Of a stretch of DNA of 36,322 bases, positions 15,151 to 23,268 are shown piece by piece. Source of the DNA: Mycobacterium intermedium (GTDB taxonomy: Bacteria > Actinomycetota > Actinomycetes > Mycobacteriales > Mycobacteriaceae); the NCBI RefSeq assembly GCF_002086275.1, contig NZ_MVHT01000070.1, positions 1 through 36,322 on the forward strand, in the 5' to 3' direction. Below the pieces are notes generated by a model. The model was not told the origin of the DNA. It worked only from the letters and a program-made list of their open reading frames with translations, and made no database searches. The first letter of the stretch is position 1; each line of letters opens with the position of its first letter. The translations under genes and the position numbers were made by a program.

Positions 15151-16268
15151 CACCCGTCCCGATGTCGATCCTGGACCTGTCGCCGATCAGTGTCGGCAGC
15201 GACGCCGCAACCGCGCTGCGCAACACGGTCGAACTGGCCCAGCACGCCGAGCGGTGGGGCTACCGTCGGTTCTGGATCGCTGAACACCATTTCGTCGGGG
15301 TGGCCAGTTCGTCGCCGGCCGTGCTGATCGGACAAATTGCGGCGGCCACCAACACCATTCGGGTGGGTTCCGCCGCCGTGCAGCTTGGACACCACACGAC
15401 CGCGTCGGTGGTGGAGAGCTTCGGAATGCTCGACGCCTTCTATCCCGGCCGCATCGATCTTGGCCTGGGCCGGTCCGGGCAGCGCCGCCAGAAGCAGCAA
15501 GACAAGCCGAAAACCCAGGAGCCCAAGCCACCGCGGGAGTGGCGCGAGGTTGACGGCGTGGTGATCCCGACGCCATTCGATCTGCGAAAGCTATTGGGGC
15601 TCAGCCAGATCCAGGCGGCAATGTCGGTGCTGCAACAGCCTGAGGCGGTCGCACCCGACTTCGCCGATCAAATCCGCGACATCATCGCAATGCTCACCGG
15701 CACATTCCAAGTGGACGGGGTCGACCTGCACGCCGTGCCCGGTGAGGGCGCCGGCCTGACGCCCTGGATCTTCGGCAGCACCAAGGGGCCAAGCGCTCAA
15801 CTGGCCGGCGAGTTAGGCCTGCCGTTCGTCGGCAGTTACCACATCACTCCGGCCACCGCGATCGAAGCCGTCGACGCCTACCGGGAAGCGTTCGTACCGT
15901 CCGAGAGGCTGCAGCGTCCCTACGTGGTGGTGTCGGCCGACGTCGTGGTGGCCGAGGACACCGAAACTGCCCGCAAGCTGGCGTCCAGCTATGGGCATTG
16001 GGTCTATTCCATCCGAGCAGGCGGCGGAGCCATACCCTACCCGAACCCCGACGAGTGCGAGCCGTTGACCGACGAGCAACTCGAAGTGGTAAAGGACCGA
16101 ACCGCAACGCAATTCGTCGGATGCCCAGATGAAGTGGCCGAGCGGTTACACGCACTCCAACGTGTGACCGGCGCCGACGAACTGGTCATCACCTCAGTCA
16201 CCTACCGGCACGCCGACCGGCTGCGGTCGCATGAGCTCATCGCCAAGCGTTGGGGGTTGAACGCGTGA
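15147..16268 (+). CDS. Luciferase-like oxidoreductase, MsnO8/YtmO type
   Basis: A 373-residue LLM-class oxidoreductase of the second subtype in this operon: MSILDLSPISVGSDAATAL, then WIAEHHFVGVASSSPAVLIG with the typical EHH, GSAAVQLGHHT and DAFYPGRIDLGLGRSGQ. These are features of the MsnO8/YtmO group rather than NtaA. After residue ~110 it carries a charged Lys/Gln/Pro-rich insert (RQKQQDKPKTQEPKPP) followed by about 70 residues that the compact members of the group lack. Start ATG 15147 overlaps the previous stop (ATGA), and its own stop overlaps the next GTG (GTGA). The co-occurrence of one MsnO8/YtmO-type and NtaA-type enzymes plus a GNAT is the combination seen in Bacillus cysteine-thioether salvage. 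Confidence 0.9.
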   Translation: MTPVPMSILDLSPISVGSDAATALRNTVELAQHAERWGYRRFWIAEHHFVGVASSSPAVLIGQIAAATNTIRVGSAAVQLGHHTTASVVESFGMLDAFYPGRIDLGLGRSGQRRQKQQDKPKTQEPKPPREWREVDGVVIPTPFDLRKLLGLSQIQAAMSVLQQPEAVAPDFADQIRDIIAMLTGTFQVDGVDLHAVPGEGAGLTPWIFGSTKGPSAQLAGELGLPFVGSYHITPATAIEAVDAYREAFVPSERLQRPYVVVSADVVVAEDTETARKLASSYGHWVYSIRAGGGAIPYPNPDECEPLTDEQLEVVKDRTATQFVGCPDEVAERLHALQRVTGADELVITSVTYRHADRLRSHELIAKRWGLNA

Positions 16269-17581
16269 AGCGCAAGCCAATTCATCTCGCGGCTCACTTC
16301 CCAGGAGTCAACAACACCACGGTATGGACCGACCCCAGCTCGGGCAGTCAAATCGAGTTCGACTCCTTCGTGCACCTGGCTCGCACTGCCGAGCGCGGGC
16401 TGTTCGACTTCTTCTTCCTGGCTGAAGGTTTGCGGCTGCGCGAGCACCGCGGCCAGATCTATGACCTGGATGTGGTGGGACGCCCGGATACCTTTACCGT
16501 GCTCGCGGCCTTGGCCGCGGTCACCGAGCGGATCGGTCTGACCGGCACCATCAACACGACCTTCAACGAGCCGTTCGAAGTGGCCAGGCAATTCGCGACC
16601 CTGGATCATCTGTCCGGCGGTCGTGCGGGGTGGAACATCGTCACCTCGTCAGATGCTTTCACCGGGGCCAACTTCCGCCGCGGTGGCTTCCTCAGCCACG
16701 CCGACCGGTATGTGCGCGCCGAGGAGTTCCTGACCGCGGCACGCAAGTTCTGGGACAGCTGGGACTCCGACGCCGTGGTGGCCGACGTCGATGCCGGAGT
16801 CTATGTGGACCCGGCGCGAATCCACAGCGTCGAATACCGGAGCAGCCAGTTCGACGTGCGCGGTTACGCGACGCTGCCGGCAGGCCCGCAAGGGCACCCG
16901 GTGTTGTTGCAGGCCGGGGATTCCGACGAGGGCCGGTCATTCGGTGCGCGCAACGCGGACGCGTTGTTCACGCTGCACGGTTCCCTCGAAGACGGCCGGC
17001 GTTACTACGCCGATGTGAAAGGGAGGGCGCGCGCCTCAGGGCGAGACCCCGAGCAGCTGAAGGTTTTTCCAGCTGCGACCTTTGTGCTGGGCGACTCCGC
17101 CGACGAGGCGCGGGATAAGGCGCGGCACATCCGCGAGCAGCAGGTCAGCCCCGCCACCGCGATAGCGATGGTCGAACAAGTCTGGGGCCGTGAGCTTTCG
17201 GACTATGACCCGGATGGTCCACTGCCTGACTTCGATCCGGTCGTCGAGAGCAACATCACCCAGGGGCGAGTTCGGCATGGTGACCCGATTGCGGTGGCCC
17301 GCAAGTGGCGTCAGCGCGCCGAGGCGCAGAACTTGTCCATCCGCGAGCTCATCATCGCTGTCACAAGTCGTGAACAGTTCGTCGGGACGGCCACGCACAT
17401 CGCCGACGAGATCGACCGCTACATCCAGGCCGACGCCTGCGACGGGTTCATCCTGGTGCCGCACCTGACGCCGCATGGCCTGGATGAGTTCGTCGACAAG
17501 GTGGTACCGCTGCTACAGGAGCGGGGGGCGTACCGCACCGAATACACGGGGCAGACGCTGAAGGAGCACCTGGCGGGCTAG
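16265..17581 (+). CDS. NtaA/SnaA/DszA/YtnJ-family FMN-dependent monooxygenase
   Basis: A 438-residue full-length NtaA-family enzyme. Landmarks in order: KRKPIHLAAHFPGVNNTTVW, AERGLFDFFFLAEGLRLRE, TFTVLAALAAVTERIGLTGT, FNEPFEVARQFATLDHLSGG, GRAGWNIVTSSD, VLLQAGDSDEGRSFGARNAD and the C-terminal YRTEYTGQTLKEHLAG. Relatives oxidise nitrilotriacetate (NtaA), pristinamycin IIB (SnaA), dibenzothiophene sulfone (DszA) and acylated cysteine thioethers (YtnJ/CmoJ), always with reduced flavin from a partner. GTG 16265 overlaps the previous stop by 4 bp and gives the family's usual N-terminus. It ends the operon, 11 bp from the convergent MBL gene. Confidence 0.93.
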   Translation: MKRKPIHLAAHFPGVNNTTVWTDPSSGSQIEFDSFVHLARTAERGLFDFFFLAEGLRLREHRGQIYDLDVVGRPDTFTVLAALAAVTERIGLTGTINTTFNEPFEVARQFATLDHLSGGRAGWNIVTSSDAFTGANFRRGGFLSHADRYVRAEEFLTAARKFWDSWDSDAVVADVDAGVYVDPARIHSVEYRSSQFDVRGYATLPAGPQGHPVLLQAGDSDEGRSFGARNADALFTLHGSLEDGRRYYADVKGRARASGRDPEQLKVFPAATFVLGDSADEARDKARHIREQQVSPATAIAMVEQVWGRELSDYDPDGPLPDFDPVVESNITQGRVRHGDPIAVARKWRQRAEAQNLSIRELIIAVTSREQFVGTATHIADEIDRYIQADACDGFILVPHLTPHGLDEFVDKVVPLLQERGAYRTEYTGQTLKEHLAG

Positions 17582-17592
17582 CTTGCCTCGGC

Positions 17593-18333
17593 CTAAGCGG
17601 TGGCCAGCTTCAGGGCGGCGTCGGTGGCTTCGCGGATCGGCCCGCGCCACAGGGCGCCGTGGCCGGGCGCCAACACCTCGGTTTCCACCTCGGCCAGTGC
17701 CGACAAGCTACGGATGCAATCCTCTTGGCTGTAGCTGAAGATTTCCGGCAGCAATTGCGGCCCGCTGTGCCGTAACAGGGGATGGCCGGTGATCAGTGCG
17801 TCGCCGCTGACCAACACTCCGTCAACCAGATACGAGCAGTGCCCGTTGGTGTGCCCGGGGCTGAAGACGGGCCGCGGATGGCCCGGCAACCCCGCCGCGA
17901 CATCGTCGGTCAGCGGCAGCGCAGTGGGAATGCCCTCCCGGATCAGGCCGCCGCTGCGCACCACATGGACGGTCCACTTCGCCCACCGCGGGCGCCAGAG
18001 TCGCAGTGCCAGAGCTGTGATCTTCACCTGTTCCAGGTAATCGCGCTTGACGTGACCGACTTCGCGGTCGTGGCAGAACACCGGCGTGCCGTGTTCGCGG
18101 GCGAACCAGATGGCCGTGCCCAGGTGGTCGATGTGTGCGTGCGTCAGCAGAATGGCGCGCACGTCGGCCGGTCCGTGGCCGAGCGCGCGCAAGGTGGCCA
18201 GCACATCGTCGCGGTCGCCCGGATACCCGGCATCGATCAACAAGATGCCCTTGTCGTCGGTGACGAGAGTCCAGTTGACGGCTTCGCCGTGGGCGAGATG
18301 GACTGTGTCGGTCACCTGTACGAGCTCTGGCAT
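17593..18333 (-). CDS. Metallo-beta-lactamase-fold hydrolase (Rv0406c-like)
   Basis: A 246-residue MBL-fold protein. The metal-binding set is present: T-H65-A-H67-I-D69-H70, GHTNGHC, SGDAL and PGHG near the C-terminus. The family includes lactonases, glyoxalase II-like thioesterases and RNases; the length and loops fit a small-molecule hydrolase, substrate unknown. The ATG complementary to 18331-18333 was chosen: the resulting MPELVQVTDTVHLAHG is a normal MBL N-terminus, and an upstream extension would translate the 56-bp tandem repeat. A TAGACT -10 ends 7 nt before it. The gene is divergent from fgd1 and convergent with the monooxygenase operon. Confidence 0.93.
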   Translation of the reverse strand: MPELVQVTDTVHLAHGEAVNWTLVTDDKGILLIDAGYPGDRDDVLATLRALGHGPADVRAILLTHAHIDHLGTAIWFAREHGTPVFCHDREVGHVKRDYLEQVKITALALRLWRPRWAKWTVHVVRSGGLIREGIPTALPLTDDVAAGLPGHPRPVFSPGHTNGHCSYLVDGVLVSGDALITGHPLLRHSGPQLLPEIFSYSQEDCIRSLSALAEVETEVLAPGHGALWRGPIREATDAALKLATA

Positions 18334-18340
18334 GCCCGCG

Positions 18341-18346
18341 AGTCTA
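18341..18346 (-). promoter_or_regulatory. -10 element of a leaderless promoter for the MBL hydrolase
   Basis: The complement reads TAGACT, a TANNNT hexamer, 7 nt before the ATG at 18333. No Shine-Dalgarno sequence intervenes. This supports the chosen start. Confidence 0.5.
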
Positions 18347-18368
18347 AACAGCGCGGATGCAGCGGCCC

Positions 18369-18492
18369 GCGACTCGAAGGGCTGGGAGCGATCGCGAGCG
18401 CGGCGAAGCCGGGCGCGGCGGGTCGCGACCCGAAGGGCTGGGAGCGATCGCGAGCGCGGCGAAGCCGGGCGCGGCGGGTCGCGACCCGAAGG
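18369..18492. repeat. 56-bp tandem repeat (VNTR/MIRU-like) between the MBL gene and fgd1
   Basis: Two full 56-bp copies (from 18369 and 18425) and a partial third (from 18481) run in tandem; the second copy differs from the first by at least one base (GACTCG versus GACCCG). Each copy holds GCGATCGC, and the copy junctions form the 14-bp perfect palindrome CGGGTCGCGACCCG (18419-18432). The location between divergent genes and the unit size resemble mycobacterial interspersed repetitive units, which vary in copy number between strains. The repeat ends about 20 bp before the fgd1 start. Confidence 0.85.
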
Positions 18493-18511
18493 CAGGGAGT
18501 AGAAAGAACTA

Positions 18512-19522
18512 GTGGCTGAACTGAAGCTCGGATACAAGGCATCCGCTGAACAATTCGCACCGCGCGAGCTGGTCGAACTGGCCGTCGCCGCCGAAGAACA
18601 CGGCATGGACAGCGCGACGGTAAGCGACCATTTCCAGCCGTGGCGGCACAAGGGCGGGCACGCCCCGTTCTCGCTGGCGTGGATGACCGCCGTCGGCGAA
18701 CGCACGAAGCGGCTACAGCTGGGCACCTCGGTGCTCACGCCGACCTTCCGCTACAACCCCGCGGTCATCGCGCAGGCCTTCGCAACCATGGGCTGCCTGT
18801 ACCCGGGCCGCATCTTCCTCGGCGTGGGAACCGGCGAGGCGCTCAACGAGATCGCTACGGGGTACGAGGGCGACTGGCCGGAGTTCAAGGAGCGGTTCGC
18901 CCGGCTGCGCGAATCGGTGCGACTGATGCGCGAGTTGTGGCGCGGCGACCGGGTCGACTTCGACGGCGAGTACTACCACACCAAGGGCGCCTCGATTTAC
19001 GACGTCCCGGAGGGCGGCGTCCCCGTCTACATCGCCGCCGGTGGCCCCGCGGTGGCCAAGTACGCCGGGCGCGCCGGCGACGGTTTCATCTGCACGTCCG
19101 GCAAGGGCGAGGAGCTCTACACAGAGAAGCTGATTCCCGCGGTCAAGGAGGGGGCGGCGGCCAACGACCGCAACGTCGACGACATCGACAGGATGATCGA
19201 GATCAAGATCTCCTACGACACGGATCCGGACTTGGCGCTGGAGAACACCCGGTTCTGGGCGCCGCTGTCGCTGTCGGCCGAACAGAAGCACAGCATCGAC
19301 GACCCGATCGAGATGGAGAAGGCCGCGGACGCGCTACCGATCGAACAGATCGCCAAGCGCTGGATCGTGGCATCGGATCCCGACGAGGCGGTGGAAAAGG
19401 TTGGCCAGTACGTGACTTGGGGCCTCAACCATCTGGTGTTCCACGCGCCGGGTCACGACCAGCGCCGGTTCCTCGAGCTCTTCCAGAGGGACCTGGAACC
19501 CAGGCTGCGCCGACTTGGCTGA
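18512..19522 (+). CDS. fgd1: F420-dependent glucose-6-phosphate dehydrogenase
   Basis: Fgd1 oxidises glucose-6-phosphate to 6-phosphogluconolactone and reduces coenzyme F420, the main F420H2 source in mycobacteria (which also activates nitroimidazole prodrugs). It is a TIM-barrel LLM-superfamily protein of 336 residues, the expected length. Active-site residues known from M. tuberculosis fall at the same numbers: Asp39, His40, Trp44 and Glu109; TSGKGEE carries the phosphate-binding Thr/Lys and KRWIVAS the downstream Arg. The GTG at 18512 has GGGAG 12 nt upstream, but TAGAAA ends 6 nt before it, so it may be leaderless. It is the first gene of fgd1-pta-ackA, overlapping pta by 8 bp. Confidence 0.97.
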   Translation: MAELKLGYKASAEQFAPRELVELAVAAEEHGMDSATVSDHFQPWRHKGGHAPFSLAWMTAVGERTKRLQLGTSVLTPTFRYNPAVIAQAFATMGCLYPGRIFLGVGTGEALNEIATGYEGDWPEFKERFARLRESVRLMRELWRGDRVDFDGEYYHTKGASIYDVPEGGVPVYIAAGGPAVAKYAGRAGDGFICTSGKGEELYTEKLIPAVKEGAAANDRNVDDIDRMIEIKISYDTDPDLALENTRFWAPLSLSAEQKHSIDDPIEMEKAADALPIEQIAKRWIVASDPDEAVEKVGQYVTWGLNHLVFHAPGHDQRRFLELFQRDLEPRLRRLG

Positions 19523-21611
19523 CAACGGGCCTGCTTTGAAGGCCATCTACGTCGCGGCGCCCGAATCCGAGACCGGTAAGTCGACGGTCGCGTTGGGGCT
19601 GCTGCATCGATTGTCGTCGATGGTCGCCAAAGTTGGTGTGTTCCGGCCGATCACGCGGGTCCCCGCGAACAGTGACGACCGCGACTACATTCTCGAGTTG
19701 CTGCTGGAACAGACCAGCGCCGGCCTGCCCTACGAGCAGTGCTTCGGCGTCACTTACCAGCAATTGCATGAGGGCAAGGACGATGCGATCGCCACCATCG
19801 TCGACCGGTATCACAACGTGGCGAACCAGTGCGATGCGGTGGTGATCGTCGGCAGCGACTACACCGACGTGGCGACCCCCGCCGAGCTTTCGGTCAACGC
19901 GCGCATAGCCGTCAACCTAAGCGCGGCGGTGCTGCTGACGGTCCGGGCCAAGGGCCGCACGCCCACCGAGGTGGCCGGCGTCGTCGAGCTCTGCCTGGCC
20001 GAGCTCTCCGCTCAGCGCGCCCACACCGCCGCGGTGGTGGCCAACCGGTGCGAACCCAGCGAGATCGACGCCGTCCGCGAGGCACTGCGGAAATTCACCC
20101 CACGCAGCTATGTGCTGCCCGAAGATCCGCTGCTGAGCGCTCCGACGGTAGCCGAGCTGGTGCCGGCCGTCGGCGGGACCCTGATCCGCGGCGACGAACA
20201 GCTGACCCACCGGGAGGTCATGGGCTTGATGGTCGCCGGGATGACCGCCGACCACGTGCTGGAACGGTTGCGCGAGGGAATGGCCGTGATCACCCCCGGT
20301 GATCGTTCCGACGTGGTGCTGGCTGTGTCGAGTGCCCATGCGGCCGAGGGGTTTCCGTCGTTGTCGTGTCTCGTGCTCAACGGCGGGCTGGAGTTGCATC
20401 CCTCGATCGCGAAGCTGGTGGCCGGGCTGCACCTGAGGTTGCCGATCATCACCACCCCCTTGGGTACTTTCGACACGGCCAGCGCGGCCGCCGCAGCGCG
20501 GGGTCGGGTTACCGCGTCGTCGCATCGCAAGATCGACACCGCGCTGGAATTGATGGACCGTCACGTCGATCTCGACGACCTGCTGGCGCAGCTCACCATC
20601 CCCATCCCCACCGTCACCACGCCGCAGATGTTCACCCATCTGCTGCAGGAACGCGCCCGCTCGGACCGCAAACGCATCGTCTTGCCCGAAGGCGAAGACG
20701 ACCGCATCCTCAAGTCCGCCGGGCGGCTGCTGCAACGCGGTGTCGCCGACTTGACCATTCTGGGCGACGAGGCCCAAGTCCGCTCCCGTGCAGCCGAACT
20801 CGGCGTGAAGCTGGACGACGCAACGGTGATCAATCCGCGCACCAGCGACCTGCGCGACCAATTCGCCGAGCAATACGCCGAGTCGCGCAAGGCCAAGGGT
20901 GTCACGCTCGACCAGGCTCGCGACATCATGAATGACGCCACCTATTTCGGCACCATGCTGGTGTACAGCGGCATGGCCGACGGGATGGTGTCCGGGGCGG
21001 CCCACACCACCGCACACACTGTTCGGCCAGCCTTGCAGATCATCAGAACCGTGCCGGATGTCTCGACCGTGTCCAGCATCTTCCTCATGTGTCTGCCCGA
21101 CCGGGTGCTGGCCTTCGGCGACTGCGCGATCATCCCGAATCCCACGCCCGAACAACTCGCCGACATCGCCATCAGTTCGGCGCGCACCGCCGCGCAGTTC
21201 GGCATCGAACCCCGGGTGGCCATGCTGTCGTATTCCACCGGCGACTCCGGCTCGGGTGCCGACGTCGACAAAGTACGAACGGCAACGGAATTGGTGCGGG
21301 CCCGGGATTCCGAGCTGCTGGTCGAGGGACCGATACAGTACGACGCCGCGGTGGATCCGTCGGTGGCGGCCACCAAGCTGCGCGATTCGCCGGTGGCCGG
21401 CCGGGCCACGGTGCTGATCTTTCCGGACCTCAACACCGGCAACAACACCTACAAGGCAGTGCAGAGATCGGCGGGCGCGGTGGCGATCGGGCCGGTGCTG
21501 CAGGGTTTGCGTAAACCGGTGAACGACCTGTCCCGAGGGGCGCTGGTCGAAGACATTGTCAATACCGTTGCCATCACGGCGATTCAGGCGCAGGGTGTCC
21601 CCCATGAGTAG
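19515..21611 (+). CDS. pta: Phosphate acetyltransferase (long form)
   Basis: Pta interconverts acetyl-CoA and acetyl phosphate. This is the long bacterial form (698 residues): an N-terminal P-loop domain related to dethiobiotin synthetase (AAPESETGKSTVALGLL, residues 9-25), a central DRTGG-type regulatory domain (LIRGDEQLTHREVMGLMVAGM region), and the C-terminal catalytic phosphotransacetylase domain from about residue 375 (RKRIVLPEGEDDRILK) through SYSTGDSGSGADVDKVR and FPDLNTGNNTYKAVQR. The TTG at 19515, inside the end of fgd1, gives the N-terminus MADNGPALKAIYVAAPE. Its stop overlaps the ackA start by 8 bp. Pta and AckA form the acetate overflow/assimilation pathway. Confidence 0.96.
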   Translation: MADNGPALKAIYVAAPESETGKSTVALGLLHRLSSMVAKVGVFRPITRVPANSDDRDYILELLLEQTSAGLPYEQCFGVTYQQLHEGKDDAIATIVDRYHNVANQCDAVVIVGSDYTDVATPAELSVNARIAVNLSAAVLLTVRAKGRTPTEVAGVVELCLAELSAQRAHTAAVVANRCEPSEIDAVREALRKFTPRSYVLPEDPLLSAPTVAELVPAVGGTLIRGDEQLTHREVMGLMVAGMTADHVLERLREGMAVITPGDRSDVVLAVSSAHAAEGFPSLSCLVLNGGLELHPSIAKLVAGLHLRLPIITTPLGTFDTASAAAAARGRVTASSHRKIDTALELMDRHVDLDDLLAQLTIPIPTVTTPQMFTHLLQERARSDRKRIVLPEGEDDRILKSAGRLLQRGVADLTILGDEAQVRSRAAELGVKLDDATVINPRTSDLRDQFAEQYAESRKAKGVTLDQARDIMNDATYFGTMLVYSGMADGMVSGAAHTTAHTVRPALQIIRTVPDVSTVSSIFLMCLPDRVLAFGDCAIIPNPTPEQLADIAISSARTAAQFGIEPRVAMLSYSTGDSGSGADVDKVRTATELVRARDSELLVEGPIQYDAAVDPSVAATKLRDSPVAGRATVLIFPDLNTGNNTYKAVQRSAGAVAIGPVLQGLRKPVNDLSRGALVEDIVNTVAITAIQAQGVPHE

Positions 21612-22749
21612 CCGCACGGTGTTGGTGATCAATTCCGGCTCGTCGTCCCTGAAGTTCAAACTCGTCGACCCCGATTCCGGCAAGTCCCGCGCGAGTGGCA
21701 ACGTCGAGAACATCGGGGAACCGTCGTCGTCGGTGCCCGACCACGACGCGGCGCTACGGCGCGCGTTCGACATGCTGGCCGAGGAAGGAATCGACCTGCG
21801 CCATTGCGGCCTGGTCGCGGTCGGTCATCGAGTTGTGCACGGCGGCAAGGACTTTTACCGACCCACGCCGCTCGACGATGCGGTGGTGAGCAAGCTCGAG
21901 CAACTTTCGCCACTGGCACCGTTACACAACCCGCCCGCGCTGGCAGGCATCGAGGAGGCGCGCAAGTTGCTGCCCGATGTCGCCCACATCGCGGTGTTCG
22001 ACACCGCCTTCTTCCATAACTTGCCCGCCGCCGCGGCGACGTACGCGATCGACCGGGAGTTGGCCGAGCGGTGGCACATCCGGCGGTACGGGTTTCATGG
22101 CACATCGCACTGCTACGTCAGCGAGCAGGCCGCCGCCTTCCTGGGCCGGCCGTTGGACGGCGTGAATCAGATTGTGCTGCATCTGGGTAACGGCGCATCG
22201 GCCTCCGCGATCCGCGGCGGCCGGGCTGTCGATACGTCGATGGGCCTGACGCCGCTGGAGGGGCTGGTCATGGGTACCCGCAGCGGTGACATCGACCCCG
22301 GTATCTACAGCTACCTGTGGCGCACCACGAAGATGGACGTGGACGAGATCGAGGCGTTGCTCAACAAGCGGTCCGGGATGCTGGGCCTGGCCGGCGAACG
22401 GGACTTCCGCAAGCTGCGGTCGATGATCGAATCGGGCGACGGCGCAGCGCGATTGGCCTACGACGTGTTCATCCACCGGTTGCGCAAGTACATCGGCGCC
22501 TACCTTGCGGTACTGGGCCACACCGACGTGGTGACCTTCACCGGCGGCATCGGCGAACACGACGCGGCGGTGCGGCGGGACGCCCTTGCCGGCCTGGAAG
22601 AACTCGGAATCGAACTTGACGACGAGCGGAACTGCGGACCCGCGCGGGACGCCCGGCGGGTCTCGGCGGAAGGCTCAAAAATCAGTGTGTTGGTGATCCC
22701 GACCAACGAAGAGTTGGCCATCGCCCGCGACTGCGTAAGCGTCTTATAG
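21604..22749 (+). CDS. ackA: Acetate kinase
   Basis: AckA interconverts acetyl phosphate plus ADP with acetate plus ATP. The 381 residues show the ASKHA-fold landmarks: NSGSSSLKF (10-18), HRVVHGG with the catalytic-region His, YGFHGTSH, LHLGNGASAS and FTGGIGEHDAAVR. The ATG at 21604 lies 8 bp inside pta, giving the family N-terminus (SSRTVLVINSGSSS); a longer upstream frame is just overlap with pta. The stop TAG (22747-22749) overlaps the end of a degraded minus-strand frame. Confidence 0.97.
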   Translation: MSSRTVLVINSGSSSLKFKLVDPDSGKSRASGNVENIGEPSSSVPDHDAALRRAFDMLAEEGIDLRHCGLVAVGHRVVHGGKDFYRPTPLDDAVVSKLEQLSPLAPLHNPPALAGIEEARKLLPDVAHIAVFDTAFFHNLPAAAATYAIDRELAERWHIRRYGFHGTSHCYVSEQAAAFLGRPLDGVNQIVLHLGNGASASAIRGGRAVDTSMGLTPLEGLVMGTRSGDIDPGIYSYLWRTTKMDVDEIEALLNKRSGMLGLAGERDFRKLRSMIESGDGAARLAYDVFIHRLRKYIGAYLAVLGHTDVVTFTGGIGEHDAAVRRDALAGLEELGIELDDERNCGPARDARRVSAEGSKISVLVIPTNEELAIARDCVSVL

Positions 22750-23238
22750 CATTCCGAGGTCAGTGAGGCTGGGCTCTTCGCCGTAGTCGGCGTGGGCGCG
22801 GCCCGCCCCGGCCGCATCGCCCCGCTGGGCATGAACGCGTTGCCGTCGCCTGCGTTCCGTCTTTGGCCGGGATTGCGGACTGCTGTGCAATGTCTGGGTT
22901 TACGTCTCCGCTAACGCCATCACCTGCCTCTCATCGAGATGTGAGTAAAGGTCGTCACGCGAGGCCGGAGGGCTCCGCTGAACCGGTCGCACCCGGTGTG
23001 CAGGCTCACGCCACGGACAGGCCGGTGCCGCCCACGGCCGACCAGCCGACCGGGGCGTCATGAGGTCGCACCCGGTCGCCGGCGGCGCTGGCGGCAGTGG
23101 TGCGGGAGCCAGTGCCTCGAGGACGGCTTCGACCTCGGCGATCAGCGCGGCAGCATCGGGAATCAGAGGCAGAACGGCCGCTTCGGGAATGCTGATCGCG
23201 TCGCTGGCCGGCAATACCGTACATCGCGCAGTAGTCAT
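22744..23238 (-). pseudogene. Degenerate small gene downstream of hsp18
   Basis: The 519-bp gap between ackA and hsp18 holds broken coding signals on the minus strand. A frame starting at ATG 23238 (with GGGAG 6 nt before it) reads MTTARCTVLPASDAISIPEA and a convincing helical stretch AALIAEVEAVLEALAPAP, but then turns into low-quality sequence and stops at 22900. A neighbouring frame picks up HDAPVGWSAVGGTGLSVA and a stop at 23006, as if one frameshift had occurred. Further down, in the first frame, RAHADYGEEPSLTDLGML ends at TAA 22744-22746, overlapping the ackA stop. These may be one decayed gene or two. No family is recognised. A short intact 112-residue gene (22900-23238) is the alternative. 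Confidence 0.4.
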
Positions 23239-23268
23239 CGGACACTCCCGCCATTGCACGCCAGCCGG

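Noticed and set aside
18369..18492. CRISPR in the 56-bp repeats
   Set aside because: Tandem without unique spacers.
18334..18738. Upstream extension of the MBL hydrolase through the 56-bp repeat
   Set aside because: Would translate a DNA repeat into Arg/Ser/Ala-rich sequence and cross the fgd1 start; the shorter form has a normal MBL N-terminus.
19917..21773. 618-codon minus-strand open frame across pta and ackA
   Set aside because: Antisense shadow of pta/ackA; high-GC bias gives long antisense frames. No motif.
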